DNA of 64,000 nt, taken from the NCBI RefSeq assembly GCF_000961885.1, contig NZ_JZKH01000006.1, positions 87,327 through 151,326 on the forward strand, in the 5' to 3' direction. The notes under the pieces are model-generated. The model worked only from the letters and a program-made list of their open reading frames with translations. It had not been told where the DNA came from and did no database searches. The translations under genes were made by a program, and so were the position numbers. This document shows positions 22,657 through 31,138 of this stretch, piece by piece. The stretch's first letter is position 1, and each line of letters opens with the position of its first letter. This stretch comes from Streptomyces rubellomurinus (GTDB lineage Bacteria > Actinomycetota > Actinomycetes > Streptomycetales > Streptomycetaceae).

Positions 22657-23502
22657 TCACGCGTCCCGGCGCCGCACCACGAGCACCGTCGCCGCCACCG
22701 AGACCGCCGCCCACACCCCCATGGTGATCCACGAGTCCAGCACGCTCGGCGCCCACTCCGAGAGCGTGGTGTTGGAGTCGGGGTTGTAGGTGAGCCGGTC
22801 GACCGGGGCCAGCGGCAGGTGGCTGCCGATCTCGTGCAGCCACCGGTAGCGGTCCCCGCCGAACATCAGCGGCGCGATGAACATCAGCACCACCAGGGAC
22901 ACGATCGAGGCGGTGGCGTGCCGCAGCAGCGCGCCCAGCGCCATGCCGACCAGCGCGCAGACCGGCACGATCAACGCGTAGCCGAGGACGGCCCGCTGGC
23001 TGACCGGGTTGGTGATGGAGAGCCCGACGTGCCGGGAGGCGAGCATCGCGTTGCAGGAGAAGAAGGACACCGTCGAGACCACCACCCCGGCCAGCGTGGT
23101 GATCCCGCCGATGAGCAGCACCTTGGCGCCGATCACCCCGCGCCGGTCGGGCACGGCGGCGAAGGTGGTGCGGATCAGGCCGGTGGTGTACTCGCCGAAC
23201 ACGGTGATCGCACCCAGCGAGCCGGCCGCGATCGCCATCAGGTCGCAGGAGATGCTGCCGAGGCTGTGCCACATCGCGTCGTACCGGTACGGCGGCATGC
23301 CGGGCATCCGGTGCGGCGGGTGGTCGATGTACGTCAGGTCGGCGTGGACGGCGTTGAGGTTGACGCCGATCGCCACCAGCGAGGCGAGCGCCAGCACCCA
23401 GTAGGTGGAGCGCAGCGAGCGGAGCTTGATCCACTCGGCGGCGAGCAGGTCGGTGAACCGGGGCGCCGGCTCGGCGGTGGTGCGAACGCTCAGGGTGCTC
23501 AT
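22657..23502 (-). CDS. ABC-2 type transporter permease
   Basis: 281-aa membrane protein with about six spans and the ABC-2 start FTDLLAAEWIKLRSLRSTYW that typifies streptomycete permeases of this type. An extracytoplasmic loop follows the first span. The start overlaps the stop of the ATPase gene (ATGA), so the two proteins form one exporter. It is divergent, as an operon, from a sensor kinase/response regulator pair, an arrangement often used for peptide-antibiotic or envelope-stress exporters. Substrate unknown. Confidence 0.88.
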   Translation of the reverse strand: MSTLSVRTTAEPAPRFTDLLAAEWIKLRSLRSTYWVLALASLVAIGVNLNAVHADLTYIDHPPHRMPGMPPYRYDAMWHSLGSISCDLMAIAAGSLGAITVFGEYTTGLIRTTFAAVPDRRGVIGAKVLLIGGITTLAGVVVSTVSFFSCNAMLASRHVGLSITNPVSQRAVLGYALIVPVCALVGMALGALLRHATASIVSLVVLMFIAPLMFGGDRYRWLHEIGSHLPLAPVDRLTYNPDSNTTLSEWAPSVLDSWITMGVWAAVSVAATVLVVRRRDA

Positions 23503-24410
23503 CGGGCGTCTCCGGCCAGGTACTCGACACTGTCTGCGGTCAGGGACATGAACGCCGCCTCCAGCGACGACGTCCGGGTGGCGAGTTCGTGCAGCACCAG
23601 GCCGTGCCGCAGCGCGAGTTCGCCGATCCGGTCGGCCGGCAGGCCGGTGACGATCCCGAACTGCTCATCGGTCACGTCGACTTCGGCTCCCTCGCCGCGC
23701 AGCACCCCGGCCAGCGCGGCCAGTTCGGGCGTCCGCACGGCCACCGACGTTTCGGCGTTGCGCGCCGAGAACTCCGCCAGGCTCTCGTCGGCGATCAGCC
23801 GGCCGCGCCCGATCACCACCAGCCGGTCGGCGGTGTGCTCCATCTCCGCCATCATGTGGCTGGAGACGAAGACCGTCCGCCCCTCGTCGGCGAGCCGCCG
23901 GAACAGCCCGCGCACCCACAGCACGCCCTCCGGGTCGAGCCCGTTCAGCGGCTCGTCGAAGAGCAGCACCGGCGGGTCGCCGAGCAGGGCGCCGGCGATG
24001 CCGAGCCGCTGCTTCATGCCCAGCGAGTAGCCGCCGATCCGCCGCCCCGCGGCCTTGCCGAGGCCGACCTCCGCCAGCACCTCGTCGACCCGCCCGAGCG
24101 GGATGCGGTTGCTGCGGGCCAGCGCCGCGAGGTGGGCCCGGGCGCTGCGGCCGCCGTGCACGTCCCCGGCGTCGAGCAGGGCGCCGACGTGCCGCAGGCC
24201 GCGCGGCCGCCCGGCGAACGGCACGCCGTCGACGGTGGCCCGGCCCGCGGTGGGGGAGTCGAGGCCCAGGATCATCCGCAGCGTGGTGGACTTGCCCGCG
24301 CCGTTGGGGCCGAGGAAGCCGGTGACGGCGCCGGGCCGGACGGTGAAGCTCAGCCGGTCGACGGCCGTGGTGGCGCCGTACCGCTTGGTCAGTCGTTCGA
24401 TCTCGATCAC
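23499..24410 (-). CDS. ABC-2 exporter ATP-binding protein
   Basis: 303-aa ATPase: Walker A GPNGAGKST, a signature region with YSLGMKQRLGIAGALLG, Walker B VLLFDEPLNGLDPEG, and switch His in SSHMM. The order and wording match drug/bacteriocin exporters (DrrA/CcmA class). The C-terminal ~70 residues form a small regulatory domain. Start GTG at 24410 (MIEIERLTKRYG); the frame is open to 24464, but upstream residues are not ATPase-like. It shares a 134-base intergenic region with the divergent sensor kinase. Confidence 0.92.
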   Translation of the reverse strand: MIEIERLTKRYGATTAVDRLSFTVRPGAVTGFLGPNGAGKSTTLRMILGLDSPTAGRATVDGVPFAGRPRGLRHVGALLDAGDVHGGRSARAHLAALARSNRIPLGRVDEVLAEVGLGKAAGRRIGGYSLGMKQRLGIAGALLGDPPVLLFDEPLNGLDPEGVLWVRGLFRRLADEGRTVFVSSHMMAEMEHTADRLVVIGRGRLIADESLAEFSARNAETSVAVRTPELAALAGVLRGEGAEVDVTDEQFGIVTGLPADRIGELALRHGLVLHELATRTSSLEAAFMSLTADSVEYLAGDAR

Positions 24411-24532
24411 GGTGACGACTCTGCCGAGGACGGGCCCCGGACGGCATCGGGCGGCGGGCCACAACCGCCCGCCGCCGGCTTCGCCCCGGGGATTACGCCC
24501 CCGGGCCGATGTTCCGCCGGGCGGTCCGCGGC

Positions 24533-24538
24533 TACCAT
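24533..24538 (+). promoter_or_regulatory. leaderless-type -10 box for the sensor kinase operon
   Basis: TACCAT lies six bases before the ATG at 24545 and no Shine-Dalgarno is seen. A -35 is not obvious. Confidence 0.5.
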
Positions 24539-24544
24539 CGCGTC

Positions 24545-25768
24545 ATGATCATCGAGCCCCGCCCGCCGTTGCTCCGGCGCCTGCCGCCCGGCGTGTGGGT
24601 GGCGGCGTTCTGGACCGCCATCGTCGTGTTCCGGCTGTTCACCCGCGAGGACGAGCTGCGCCACCTCTTCGACTACCAGGGCAATCCCGAGGACCTGCCG
24701 ATGGTGGTCACGGCGGTGAACACCACCCTGGTCGCGACCCTGCTGGTCCGGCTGCCGCTGGCCGCCGTCGCGACGGCGCTGCTGTGCTGCCTGTACGCGC
24801 TCGGGATGTGGCGGGTCCAGGAGGCCGCGCCGCTGCAGTTCCTGATCGCCGTCACCGTGGTCGGCTACTGCGCGGCCACCCGCTCCCGGGCGGTCTCGCT
24901 GACCGCCGTCGGCCTGCCGCTCGGCACCATCGCCGCGATCACGCTCTGGGGCGCGGTGCGCGGCCACCTCGTGAACCCGCTCGCCTACCTCGGCTGGGCC
25001 GCGCTCGTCCTGATCGCCTGGCTGGTCGGCAACACCGTCCACCAGAGCCGCGCGCACACCGCGGCGCTGCGCAGCCGCGTCACCGACCAGGCCGTCACCG
25101 CCGAACGGCTGCGGATCGCCCGCGAGTTGCACGACATGGTGGCCCACAACATCGGCATCATCGCGATCCAGGCCGGGATGGGCCGCCGGGTGATGGACAC
25201 CCAGCCCGCCGAGACCCGCAACGCGCTGGACGCCATCGAGACCACCAGCCGGGAGACGCTGGCCGGGCTGCGCCGGATGCTCGGCGCGCTGCGGGAGGCC
25301 GACGACGAGCCGGCGCCGCGCGAAGTCGCTCCGGGCCTGGGGGAGTTGGACCGCCTGGTGGAGAGGACCGCGGGCGCCGGCGTGCGGGTCGCGGTGACCC
25401 GGCGCGGCGAGGCCCGCGCCCTGCCGCCCGAGGTGGACCTCGCCGCGTACCGGATCGTCCAGGAGGCGGTCACCAACGTGGTCAAGCACTCGGGCACCCG
25501 GGACTGCCACGTCACCGTCGAGTACCGCCCCGGCGGCCTCGCGCTCGGCATCGTCGACCTCGGCACCGCGCAGGGGTCGGGCGACGGCACCGGCTACGGC
25601 CTGGCCGGCATGCGCGAGCGGGTCGCCCTGCTGCACGGCGAGTTCAGCGCCGGGCCGCGCCCCGAGGGCGGCTTCCGGGTCGCCGCCACCCTGCCGCTGC
25701 CCGAAACGGGCCCCGAAACGGGCCCCGAACCGCTCCCTCGACGAACCGCCCTGGAGGTGGCGCCGTGA
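24545..25768 (+). CDS. sensor histidine kinase, NarL/LiaS-class (HisKA_3)
   Basis: 407-aa kinase with about five or six N-terminal membrane spans (residues ~15-165) and no large sensor loop. A HisKA_3 dimerisation domain follows with phospho-acceptor H196 in ARELHDMVAHN, then an HATPase domain with the N-box EAVTNVVKHSG and G-box GYGLAGMRERV. Such kinases sense signals in or at the membrane. The tail ends in ETGPETGPE, coded by a 12-bp repeat. It overlaps the response-regulator gene by 4 bases (GTGA). Divergent to the ABC-2 exporter, it probably controls that exporter. Start ATG with TACCAT upstream; an ATG 12 codons earlier is less likely. Confidence 0.93.
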   Translation: MIIEPRPPLLRRLPPGVWVAAFWTAIVVFRLFTREDELRHLFDYQGNPEDLPMVVTAVNTTLVATLLVRLPLAAVATALLCCLYALGMWRVQEAAPLQFLIAVTVVGYCAATRSRAVSLTAVGLPLGTIAAITLWGAVRGHLVNPLAYLGWAALVLIAWLVGNTVHQSRAHTAALRSRVTDQAVTAERLRIARELHDMVAHNIGIIAIQAGMGRRVMDTQPAETRNALDAIETTSRETLAGLRRMLGALREADDEPAPREVAPGLGELDRLVERTAGAGVRVAVTRRGEARALPPEVDLAAYRIVQEAVTNVVKHSGTRDCHVTVEYRPGGLALGIVDLGTAQGSGDGTGYGLAGMRERVALLHGEFSAGPRPEGGFRVAATLPLPETGPETGPEPLPRRTALEVAP

Positions 25769-26448
25769 TCCGCGTCGTCCTGGTCGACGACCAGCCGCTC
25801 ATCCGCACCGGCCTGCGCGTGCTGATGGCCGACACCCCGGACCTGCAGGTGGTCGGCGAGGCCGGCGACGGCGCCGAGGCCGTCGAACTCGTCGCCCGGC
25901 TGCGCCCGGACGTCGCCGTGATGGACATCCGGATGCCCGGCACGGACGGCATCGAGGCCACCCGCCGGATCACCGCCGCCCCCGACCTGCCCACCCACGT
26001 CCTCGTCCTCACCACCTTCGACGACGACGAGTACGTGTACGGCGCGCTGCGGGCCGGCGCCAGCGGCTTCCTGGTCAAGGACCTCGAGCTGGAGACCATC
26101 CTGGACGGCGTCCGGGTCGTCGCCGCCGGGGACGCCCTGATCGCCCCGGCCGTCACCCGGCGCCTGATCGGCGAGTTCGCCGCCCGCCCGGAGCCCGCGG
26201 CCGCGCCGTCCGCCGCGCCGGCCACCGCGGCGTCCCGCCGCCGGATCGCCGAGAGCGTCACCGAGCGCGAACGCGAGGTGCTGGTCCTGGTCGGGCGCGG
26301 CCTCTCGAACGCCGAGATCGCCGCCGAACTCACCATCAGCGTCGCCACCGCGAAGGCCCACGTGGCCCGCCTGTTCAGCAAGCTCGACGCCCGCGACCGG
26401 GTCCACCTGGTCATCCAGGCCTACGAGTCCGGCCTCGTCACCCCGTAG
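25765..26448 (+). CDS. NarL/LuxR-family response regulator
   Basis: 227-aa regulator with a receiver domain (acidic pair D8/D9, phospho-acceptor D54 in AVMDIRMPG, Lys in FLVKDLE) and a C-terminal LuxR HTH with LVGRGLSNAEIAAEL. An Ala/Pro-rich linker (~140-160) joins them. The GTG start overlaps the kinase stop, so translation is coupled. It is the cognate partner of the kinase and most likely acts at the divergent exporter promoter. The 15-bp hairpin at 26451-26489 ends the unit. Confidence 0.95.
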   Translation: MIRVVLVDDQPLIRTGLRVLMADTPDLQVVGEAGDGAEAVELVARLRPDVAVMDIRMPGTDGIEATRRITAAPDLPTHVLVLTTFDDDEYVYGALRAGASGFLVKDLELETILDGVRVVAAGDALIAPAVTRRLIGEFAARPEPAAAPSAAPATAASRRRIAESVTEREREVLVLVGRGLSNAEIAAELTISVATAKAHVARLFSKLDARDRVHLVIQAYESGLVTP

Positions 26449-26450
26449 GG

Positions 26451-26489
26451 CGGCGCCGGGGCGGGCCCGCACAACCCGCCCCGGCGCCG
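26451..26489. terminator. bidirectional terminator hairpin
   Basis: Perfect 15-bp stem (26451-26465 with 26475-26489), loop of 9 bases, starting 3 bases after the response-regulator stop and ending 22 bases before the stop of the convergent secreted-protein gene. No T-tract, as is usual in this genome. Confidence 0.75.
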
Positions 26490-26510
26490 CGCCTCACCGC
26501 GGCCCGGCCG

Positions 26511-27602
26511 TCAGGGGACGACCGGGTGCGAGATCTCGCACCCGGAGGCGTCGTTCGCCCAGGTGCCCTGCATGGCGAACGAACCGGTCGCGAGGTTCAC
26601 GTTCTGCGCGCCGCCGACCCCGCCGGTGCCCTTCCAGGCGCACTTGTCGGCGTTCTCGTAGCCGGTCGAGTCGGTCCAGCCGCCCGCCGGGTTCTGGTCG
26701 GTGACGGTCTCCGAGTACTCGTGCCCGTAGACGATGGTCACCCCGTCCAGGGTGCCCGCGCTGCCGCTGTTGACGTAGTTCTGGCCGCAGGAGCTGCCCA
26801 TGTCCGTCACGTACGGGTCGTTGGTGAACGCCACGTCGCCGTACGGGCTCGACGCGGCGCCGCCGGTCAGCGTGGTGTCGCCGTTCCAGTCGTGCCAGGC
26901 GCAGAAGTTGCCGGTGCTGGTGTTGAAGCCGTCCGGGTGGGTGCCGGTCGGCGAGAGCACCACGTACTGCACGTTGCGGTTCGCGGCCGCGGTGGTGTTG
27001 CCGAAGTGCCCGGCCGCCTTGACCGCCTCGGCGGCCAGCTGGTTGCCGGTGGCCTGGCCGGGCGCGGCCGCCGAGGTGTCCACCCAGACGCCGGCCAGCG
27101 CGCCGCCGCTCGGGTAGCCGACGTGCGCGGCCGTGGACGGGCAGCTGGTGGCGCCCTTGGCGACGCCCTCGCAGTACTGGGTCATGACGCCGGACCAGGT
27201 CTCGCCGTTGGTGCCGAGACCCTTGAACAGCTGCTGCGCCCGGACGGCCTCGCCCATCGGGTCGCCGCTGAGCGTGGTGTAGCCGGAGGCGTCGGTGCCC
27301 TGGGTGCCCCACTGGCTGCCCCAGAAGACCAGGTAGACCTTGGGCGCTCCGGTGGTGACGCCGATCCCGTCGACACCGCCGCCGTAGTGCAGGTTGGAGG
27401 TCCGGGCGTTGGGGGAGGCGCTCGCCTCCCGGGTGGGCTGGACGCCGTGCCGGTAGGGGTGGCTGGGCCCGGCGGTCTCGCGCGCCGGCTGGTCGGCCTG
27501 CGCGGCGGGCGCCGCCGCGAAGCCCGCGGCGGCCACGGCCAGCGCGCCGAGTCCGGTCAGGGCCCGCAGGTGGGTGCGGCGGAACGTGGGGGACATGCCC
27601 AT
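26511..27602 (-). CDS. secreted protein with HEYSE/ENADKC motifs (EXORDIUM-like or metalloprotease-like)
   Basis: 363-aa protein with a Sec signal peptide (positively charged FRRTHLRAL, a hydrophobic stretch, and AQA-type cleavage near residue 37). The mature part has VYLVFWGSQWG near its start and, in the C-terminal third, VYGHEYSETVTD followed about 20 residues on by ENADKCAW. The HExxE plus E-N-x-D-K-C arrangement resembles the EXORDIUM/phosphate-induced protein-1 family and may bind metal; peptidase activity is unproven. At least six cysteines could pair outside the cell. Start ATG with GGAGAGAGGAACC upstream; a longer frame to 27851 lacks a start signal. Convergent with the response-regulator gene. 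Confidence 0.7.
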   Translation of the reverse strand: MGMSPTFRRTHLRALTGLGALAVAAAGFAAAPAAQADQPARETAGPSHPYRHGVQPTREASASPNARTSNLHYGGGVDGIGVTTGAPKVYLVFWGSQWGTQGTDASGYTTLSGDPMGEAVRAQQLFKGLGTNGETWSGVMTQYCEGVAKGATSCPSTAAHVGYPSGGALAGVWVDTSAAAPGQATGNQLAAEAVKAAGHFGNTTAAANRNVQYVVLSPTGTHPDGFNTSTGNFCAWHDWNGDTTLTGGAASSPYGDVAFTNDPYVTDMGSSCGQNYVNSGSAGTLDGVTIVYGHEYSETVTDQNPAGGWTDSTGYENADKCAWKGTGGVGGAQNVNLATGSFAMQGTWANDASGCEISHPVVP

Positions 27603-27953
27603 CGTGAGGGTTCCTCTCTCCTGCCGAGCGCGCACCGGTGGGCCGCGACGGCAGCACGGGGGACGAAGGGTGGGCGGCGACGAGCGGCCGGACGGCCGTT
27701 GACACGCGTCAACTGCCGTGTGGGGATGGGGGGACCGGCTCGGCGTCGTCGACCGCCGGAAGCAAAGCAGAGCCGTCGGAACCGGGTCAACGAGGACGCC
27801 GGTAAAGGAATCCCGCCTCAACGTAGCGAACGCCAAAAGCCCGCAGGCCACGCCCCGTCGATGCGCGTAGCGCAGCCGATTGCCAACAGTTGCGGGGAGG
27901 TTCTACACCGTATGGACGTCCCGCGGGCCCGTGCGGGCGGGCGTCAGAAGGTC
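27603..27953. other. intergenic region upstream of the secreted HEYSE protein
   Basis: About 350 bases without a convincing gene. It holds the ribosome-binding site of the secreted protein and a partial dyad TTGAC (27699-27703) / GTCAA (27708-27712), about 97-110 bases upstream of the start, which may be part of a promoter or operator. The lipoprotein gene ends at its far side. Confidence 0.4.
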
Positions 27954-28538
27954 CTACGGCTGGTCGAGTTCGGCGATCTGCATGATGCGGCCGTGGGAGT
28001 CGAGGACCACGTCGTAGGCCTCGCCGCGGCAGGCATAGGGGGCGGCGGGGACGAGGTCGGCGAGGCAGGTGTCGAGGTGGTCGACGAGTTCGGCGAGCCG
28101 CACGGGGCGCGGCGGCGCGCCGGGGGTGCGGTCGAGCAGGGTGGCGGCGACGCCGGCGGCGGCGAAGCCGTAGTGGACGGGGGCGCCGGCGGGCTCGTAG
28201 CGCTCCTCGTCGCAGGCGTAGCGGGCGGGCTGGGCGGTGAGTTCGGCGGTGTCGGCGGTGACCACGACCAGTACCTGGTGGCCCGGGTGCCGGACCGGCG
28301 CGGTGCAGCTCGCGGCCGGCGCCGGGGCCGGGGCCTCCGGTTCGGCGGGCTCGTCGAGCTGCTCCTCGTCCATGAGGTCGAAGTCGTCGTCCAGTACGTC
28401 CTCGCCGAGGTCGTCCGCGGAGGCCGCGGCCGAGGCGGCGGCCACCGTGGGCCGGGAGTCCGCGGGCGTGCAGGCGGTGAGCACCGCGGCGGCGGAGCCG
28501 ATCAGGGCGGCGGCGAGGAGGGTACGGGGCACGGCCAT
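27954..28538 (-). CDS. putative secreted lipoprotein, function unknown
   Basis: 194-aa protein with a lipoprotein signal: short basic start, a hydrophobic stretch, and lipobox LTAC with Cys about residue 23. A long acidic, Ala/Pro-rich linker (~30-75) would hold the domain off the membrane. The folded part has four further cysteines (in SCTAP, YACDE, DTCLAD and YACRGE), likely two disulfides. I cannot assign a family. GGGGAGA precedes the ATG. It is downstream of the csn operon but separated by a strong hairpin. Confidence 0.7.
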   Translation of the reverse strand: MAVPRTLLAAALIGSAAAVLTACTPADSRPTVAAASAAASADDLGEDVLDDDFDLMDEEQLDEPAEPEAPAPAPAASCTAPVRHPGHQVLVVVTADTAELTAQPARYACDEERYEPAGAPVHYGFAAAGVAATLLDRTPGAPPRPVRLAELVDHLDTCLADLVPAAPYACRGEAYDVVLDSHGRIMQIAELDQP

Positions 28539-28607
28539 GGCACCAGTCTCCCCGGTGATCGCGACCGTCGGCTCACCGGGTGCACGAGCGGGGCCCGCCG
28601 CGCGGTT

Positions 28608-28645
28608 CCCGTCCCCGCCCGGCGTGCGGACCGGGCGGGGGCGGG
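28608..28645 (-). terminator. terminator after the csn operon
   Basis: CCCG-T-CCCCGCCCGG (28608-28622) pairs with CCGGGCGGGG-G-CGGG (28631-28645), 14 G-C pairs plus one G-T, 8-base loop. It lies 34 bases beyond the csnK stop. Confidence 0.7.
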
Positions 28646-28679
28646 AGTTGGGGGCAGGGCCCGATCCGGGAGGCGGGCC

Positions 28680-29699
28680 TCAGACCGACACCGGCCGCTG
28701 CGTTTCGTACGCCGCCCGGACGGCGGCCTGCGCCGCGGCCCCGGCGCCCAGGTGGTCGAGGCCCAGCAGCGCCGCGCCCAGTACCGGCGGCGCGACGACC
28801 ACCCGGGGCTCGGCGAGCGGCGCGGCCGCGGCGAGCCGCGCGGTCAGGTTGTCGAGCAGCAGCGGCTGCCGGGAGGCGAGCACGCCGCCGCCGAGCACGA
28901 CCGGCGTGGGGGAGCCGAGCAGGTCGAGCCGGTCGAGCGCGACGACGGCGAGCCGGACGATCTCGTCGGCCTGCCGGTCGATCAGCTCCCGCGCGGTGGC
29001 GTCGCCCTCGACCGCGACGGCGAACAGCACCCGGACGATCTCGTGCAGCCGCTCCTCGGCCAGGTGCCCGAGGTGGACGGCCTCGGCGACGGCGCCGGCG
29101 CTGGGCAGGCCGAAGTGCTCGGCGATGGCGGCGGCCAGCGCGGTCGGCCCGCCCCGGCCGTCCTCGGCGCGGACGGCGTGCCACATGCTGGCGACGGCGA
29201 GGCCGCCGCCGCCGCCCCAGTCGCCGGTGAGTTCGCCGAGCGCGGGGAAGCGGGCGGTGCGCCCGTCCGGCAGCAGGCCGGCGCAGTTGATCCCGGCGCC
29301 GCAGACCACGGCGACGCCGCGCGGGCCGTCGGTGCCGGCCCGGAGCAGGCCGAAGGTGTCGTTGACGACGGTGTTGCTGACGCCCCAGGGGTGCGATTCG
29401 AGGGCGCGGCGCAGCGCCTCCTCCTCGACCGGCAGGTCGGCGTTGGCGAGGCAGGCGCTGACGTGGCTGGTCAGCACGCCGTTCCAGGAGGGCAGGCCGG
29501 CCGCGGCGGCGGCCTGCTCGACGAGCGGGGCGAGCCCGGCGACGGCGGCCGCGCCGCCGATCCGGTGGGGGGCGAAGCCGCCGCCACGGGCCGTGCCGTG
29601 GACGGTGCCGTCGGCGCCGATGAGGGCGACGTCGGTCTTGGAGTTGCCCGCGTCGATGGCGAGGACGCCGGGCAGGGTGGGTTCGGGCTGGTGGGTCAT
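28680..29699 (-). CDS. csnK: glucosamine/N-acetylglucosamine kinase, BadF/BadG type (CsnK)
   Basis: 339-aa kinase of the ASKHA fold: phosphate-1 motif AIDAGNSKTDVALIG (~14-28), an acidic NDTFGLLRAGT segment, phosphate-2 VVCGAGINCAG, and adenosine motif PVVLGGGVLASR. It fits the BadF/BadG/GlcNAc-kinase family and, by position as the last gene of the ROK-ABC-GH4 set, the CsnK role of phosphorylating glucosamine released from chitosan oligosaccharides. GGGGA precedes the ATG. It is 140 bases after csnH, a gap with several GC-rich hairpins that could set its level. Cytoplasmic. Confidence 0.88.
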   Translation of the reverse strand: MTHQPEPTLPGVLAIDAGNSKTDVALIGADGTVHGTARGGGFAPHRIGGAAAVAGLAPLVEQAAAAAGLPSWNGVLTSHVSACLANADLPVEEEALRRALESHPWGVSNTVVNDTFGLLRAGTDGPRGVAVVCGAGINCAGLLPDGRTARFPALGELTGDWGGGGGLAVASMWHAVRAEDGRGGPTALAAAIAEHFGLPSAGAVAEAVHLGHLAEERLHEIVRVLFAVAVEGDATARELIDRQADEIVRLAVVALDRLDLLGSPTPVVLGGGVLASRQPLLLDNLTARLAAAAPLAEPRVVVAPPVLGAALLGLDHLGAGAAAQAAVRAAYETQRPVSV

Positions 29700-29839
29700 C
29701 AGGTCCCCGGACTCGTACGTGGCCCGGCCGCGATCCCCGGCCGGGGTGCCCGGCCGGTTGGGCGGCCGGGGGTGGGCGGTCTCCTCGCCGCCCGGCCCGT
29801 GCTCTCCTCGGGAGGCGCGGGCCGGGGCGCACGGCCGGC

Positions 29840-31138
29840 TCAGGCCCAGGCGAGGTGGTCGCGGTTGTGCGCGAGCAGCCGGTCGGTGAGCCGGTCGGCG
29901 AGTTCGAGCTGGCCGACCAGCGGGTGGGCGAGCAGGGCGTCGAAGACCCGGTCGCGGCCGCCGTGCAGGGCGGCGTCGAGGGCGAGGTGCTCGTAGGCGG
30001 TGACGGCGCAGACCAGTCCGGCGAACAGCGGCTCCAGCGGCCGCTGTGGCAGCGGGCGCACGCCGGAGGCGTCCACCGCCGCCGGGACCTCGATCACGGC
30101 GTCGTCCGGCAGGAAGGGCAGCACGCCGTCGTTGCGGGTGTTGACGACCTGTACGGACGTGCCGCCGGCGGTGCCGAGCAGCGCGGCGATGAGCTGCACC
30201 GCGGCCTCCGAGTAGAAGGCGCCGCCGCGCTTGCCGAGCAGGTCCGGCTTGGTGTCGAGGGTCGGGTCGGCGTACAGCTCCAGCAGCTGCCGCTCGATCT
30301 CGGCGACCTGGGCGGCCCGCGAGCCCTGCTCCTTCAACTCCTCGACGACGGCGTCGTGCTGGTAGAAGTACCGCAGGTAGTAGGAGGGCACCGCGCCGAG
30401 CCGGCGCACGAAGTCCTGCGGCAGGTGCAGGTCGTCGGCGATCTCCTTGCCGAAGCCGTGCAGCAGCTCCGGCAGCACCTCCCGGCCCCCGGCCGCGCCG
30501 GGCGCGTCGAGCAGGGTGACCCCGCGCTCCCAGGTCAGGTGGTTGAGCCCGACGTGGTCCAGCCGGACCAGCTCCGGGGCGACGCCCAGGTGCGCCGCGA
30601 ACTTGCGCTGGAAGCCGATCGCGACGTTGCACAGGCCGACGGCCTTGTGCCCGGCGGTCTGCAGGGCGCGGGTGACGATGCCGACCGGGTTGGTGAAGTC
30701 GACGATCCAGGCGTCCGGGTTGGTGCGGCGGACCTGCTCGGCGATGTCCAGCACCACCGGGACGGTCCGCAGCGCCTTGGCGAGCCCGCCGGCGCCGGTG
30801 GTCTCCTGGCCGACGCAGCCGCACTCCAGCGGCCAGGTCTCGTCCCGGTCGCGGGCGGCCTGTCCGCCGACGCGCAGCTGCAGCAGCACGGCGTCGGCGT
30901 CCGCGACGCCCGCCGCCAGGTCGGTGGTCGTGGTGACCGTCGCGGCGTGCCCCTGCTTGGCGAAGATCCGCCGGGCGAGGCCGCCGATCAGCTCCAGCCG
31001 CTCGGCGGCCGGGTCGACCAGCACCAGCTCGCCGATCGGCAGGGTGTCGCGCAGCCGCGCGAAGCCGTCGACCAGTTCCGGCGTGTACGTCGAACCGCCG
31101 CCGACGACGGCCAGCTTGAGCGAGGAAGCAGCGGACAT
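29840..31138 (-). CDS. csnH: family 4 glycoside hydrolase, 6-phospho-beta-glucosidase-like (CsnH)
   Basis: 432-aa enzyme. An NAD-binding start VVGGGSTYTPELVDGF and the GH4 landmarks QLRVGGQAARDRDE, CVGQETTGAGG, VDFTNPVGIV, GLCNVAIGF (metal Cys) and GLNHLTWER are all present. GH4 enzymes cleave through a redox mechanism needing NAD+ and Mn2+. In the csn operon the likely job is hydrolysis of imported glucosamine oligosaccharides. Its ATG overlaps the stop of the permease gene by one base (TGATG), giving translational coupling. Confidence 0.9.
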   Translation of the reverse strand: MSAASSLKLAVVGGGSTYTPELVDGFARLRDTLPIGELVLVDPAAERLELIGGLARRIFAKQGHAATVTTTTDLAAGVADADAVLLQLRVGGQAARDRDETWPLECGCVGQETTGAGGLAKALRTVPVVLDIAEQVRRTNPDAWIVDFTNPVGIVTRALQTAGHKAVGLCNVAIGFQRKFAAHLGVAPELVRLDHVGLNHLTWERGVTLLDAPGAAGGREVLPELLHGFGKEIADDLHLPQDFVRRLGAVPSYYLRYFYQHDAVVEELKEQGSRAAQVAEIERQLLELYADPTLDTKPDLLGKRGGAFYSEAAVQLIAALLGTAGGTSVQVVNTRNDGVLPFLPDDAVIEVPAAVDASGVRPLPQRPLEPLFAGLVCAVTAYEHLALDAALHGGRDRVFDALLAHPLVGQLELADRLTDRLLAHNRDHLAWA

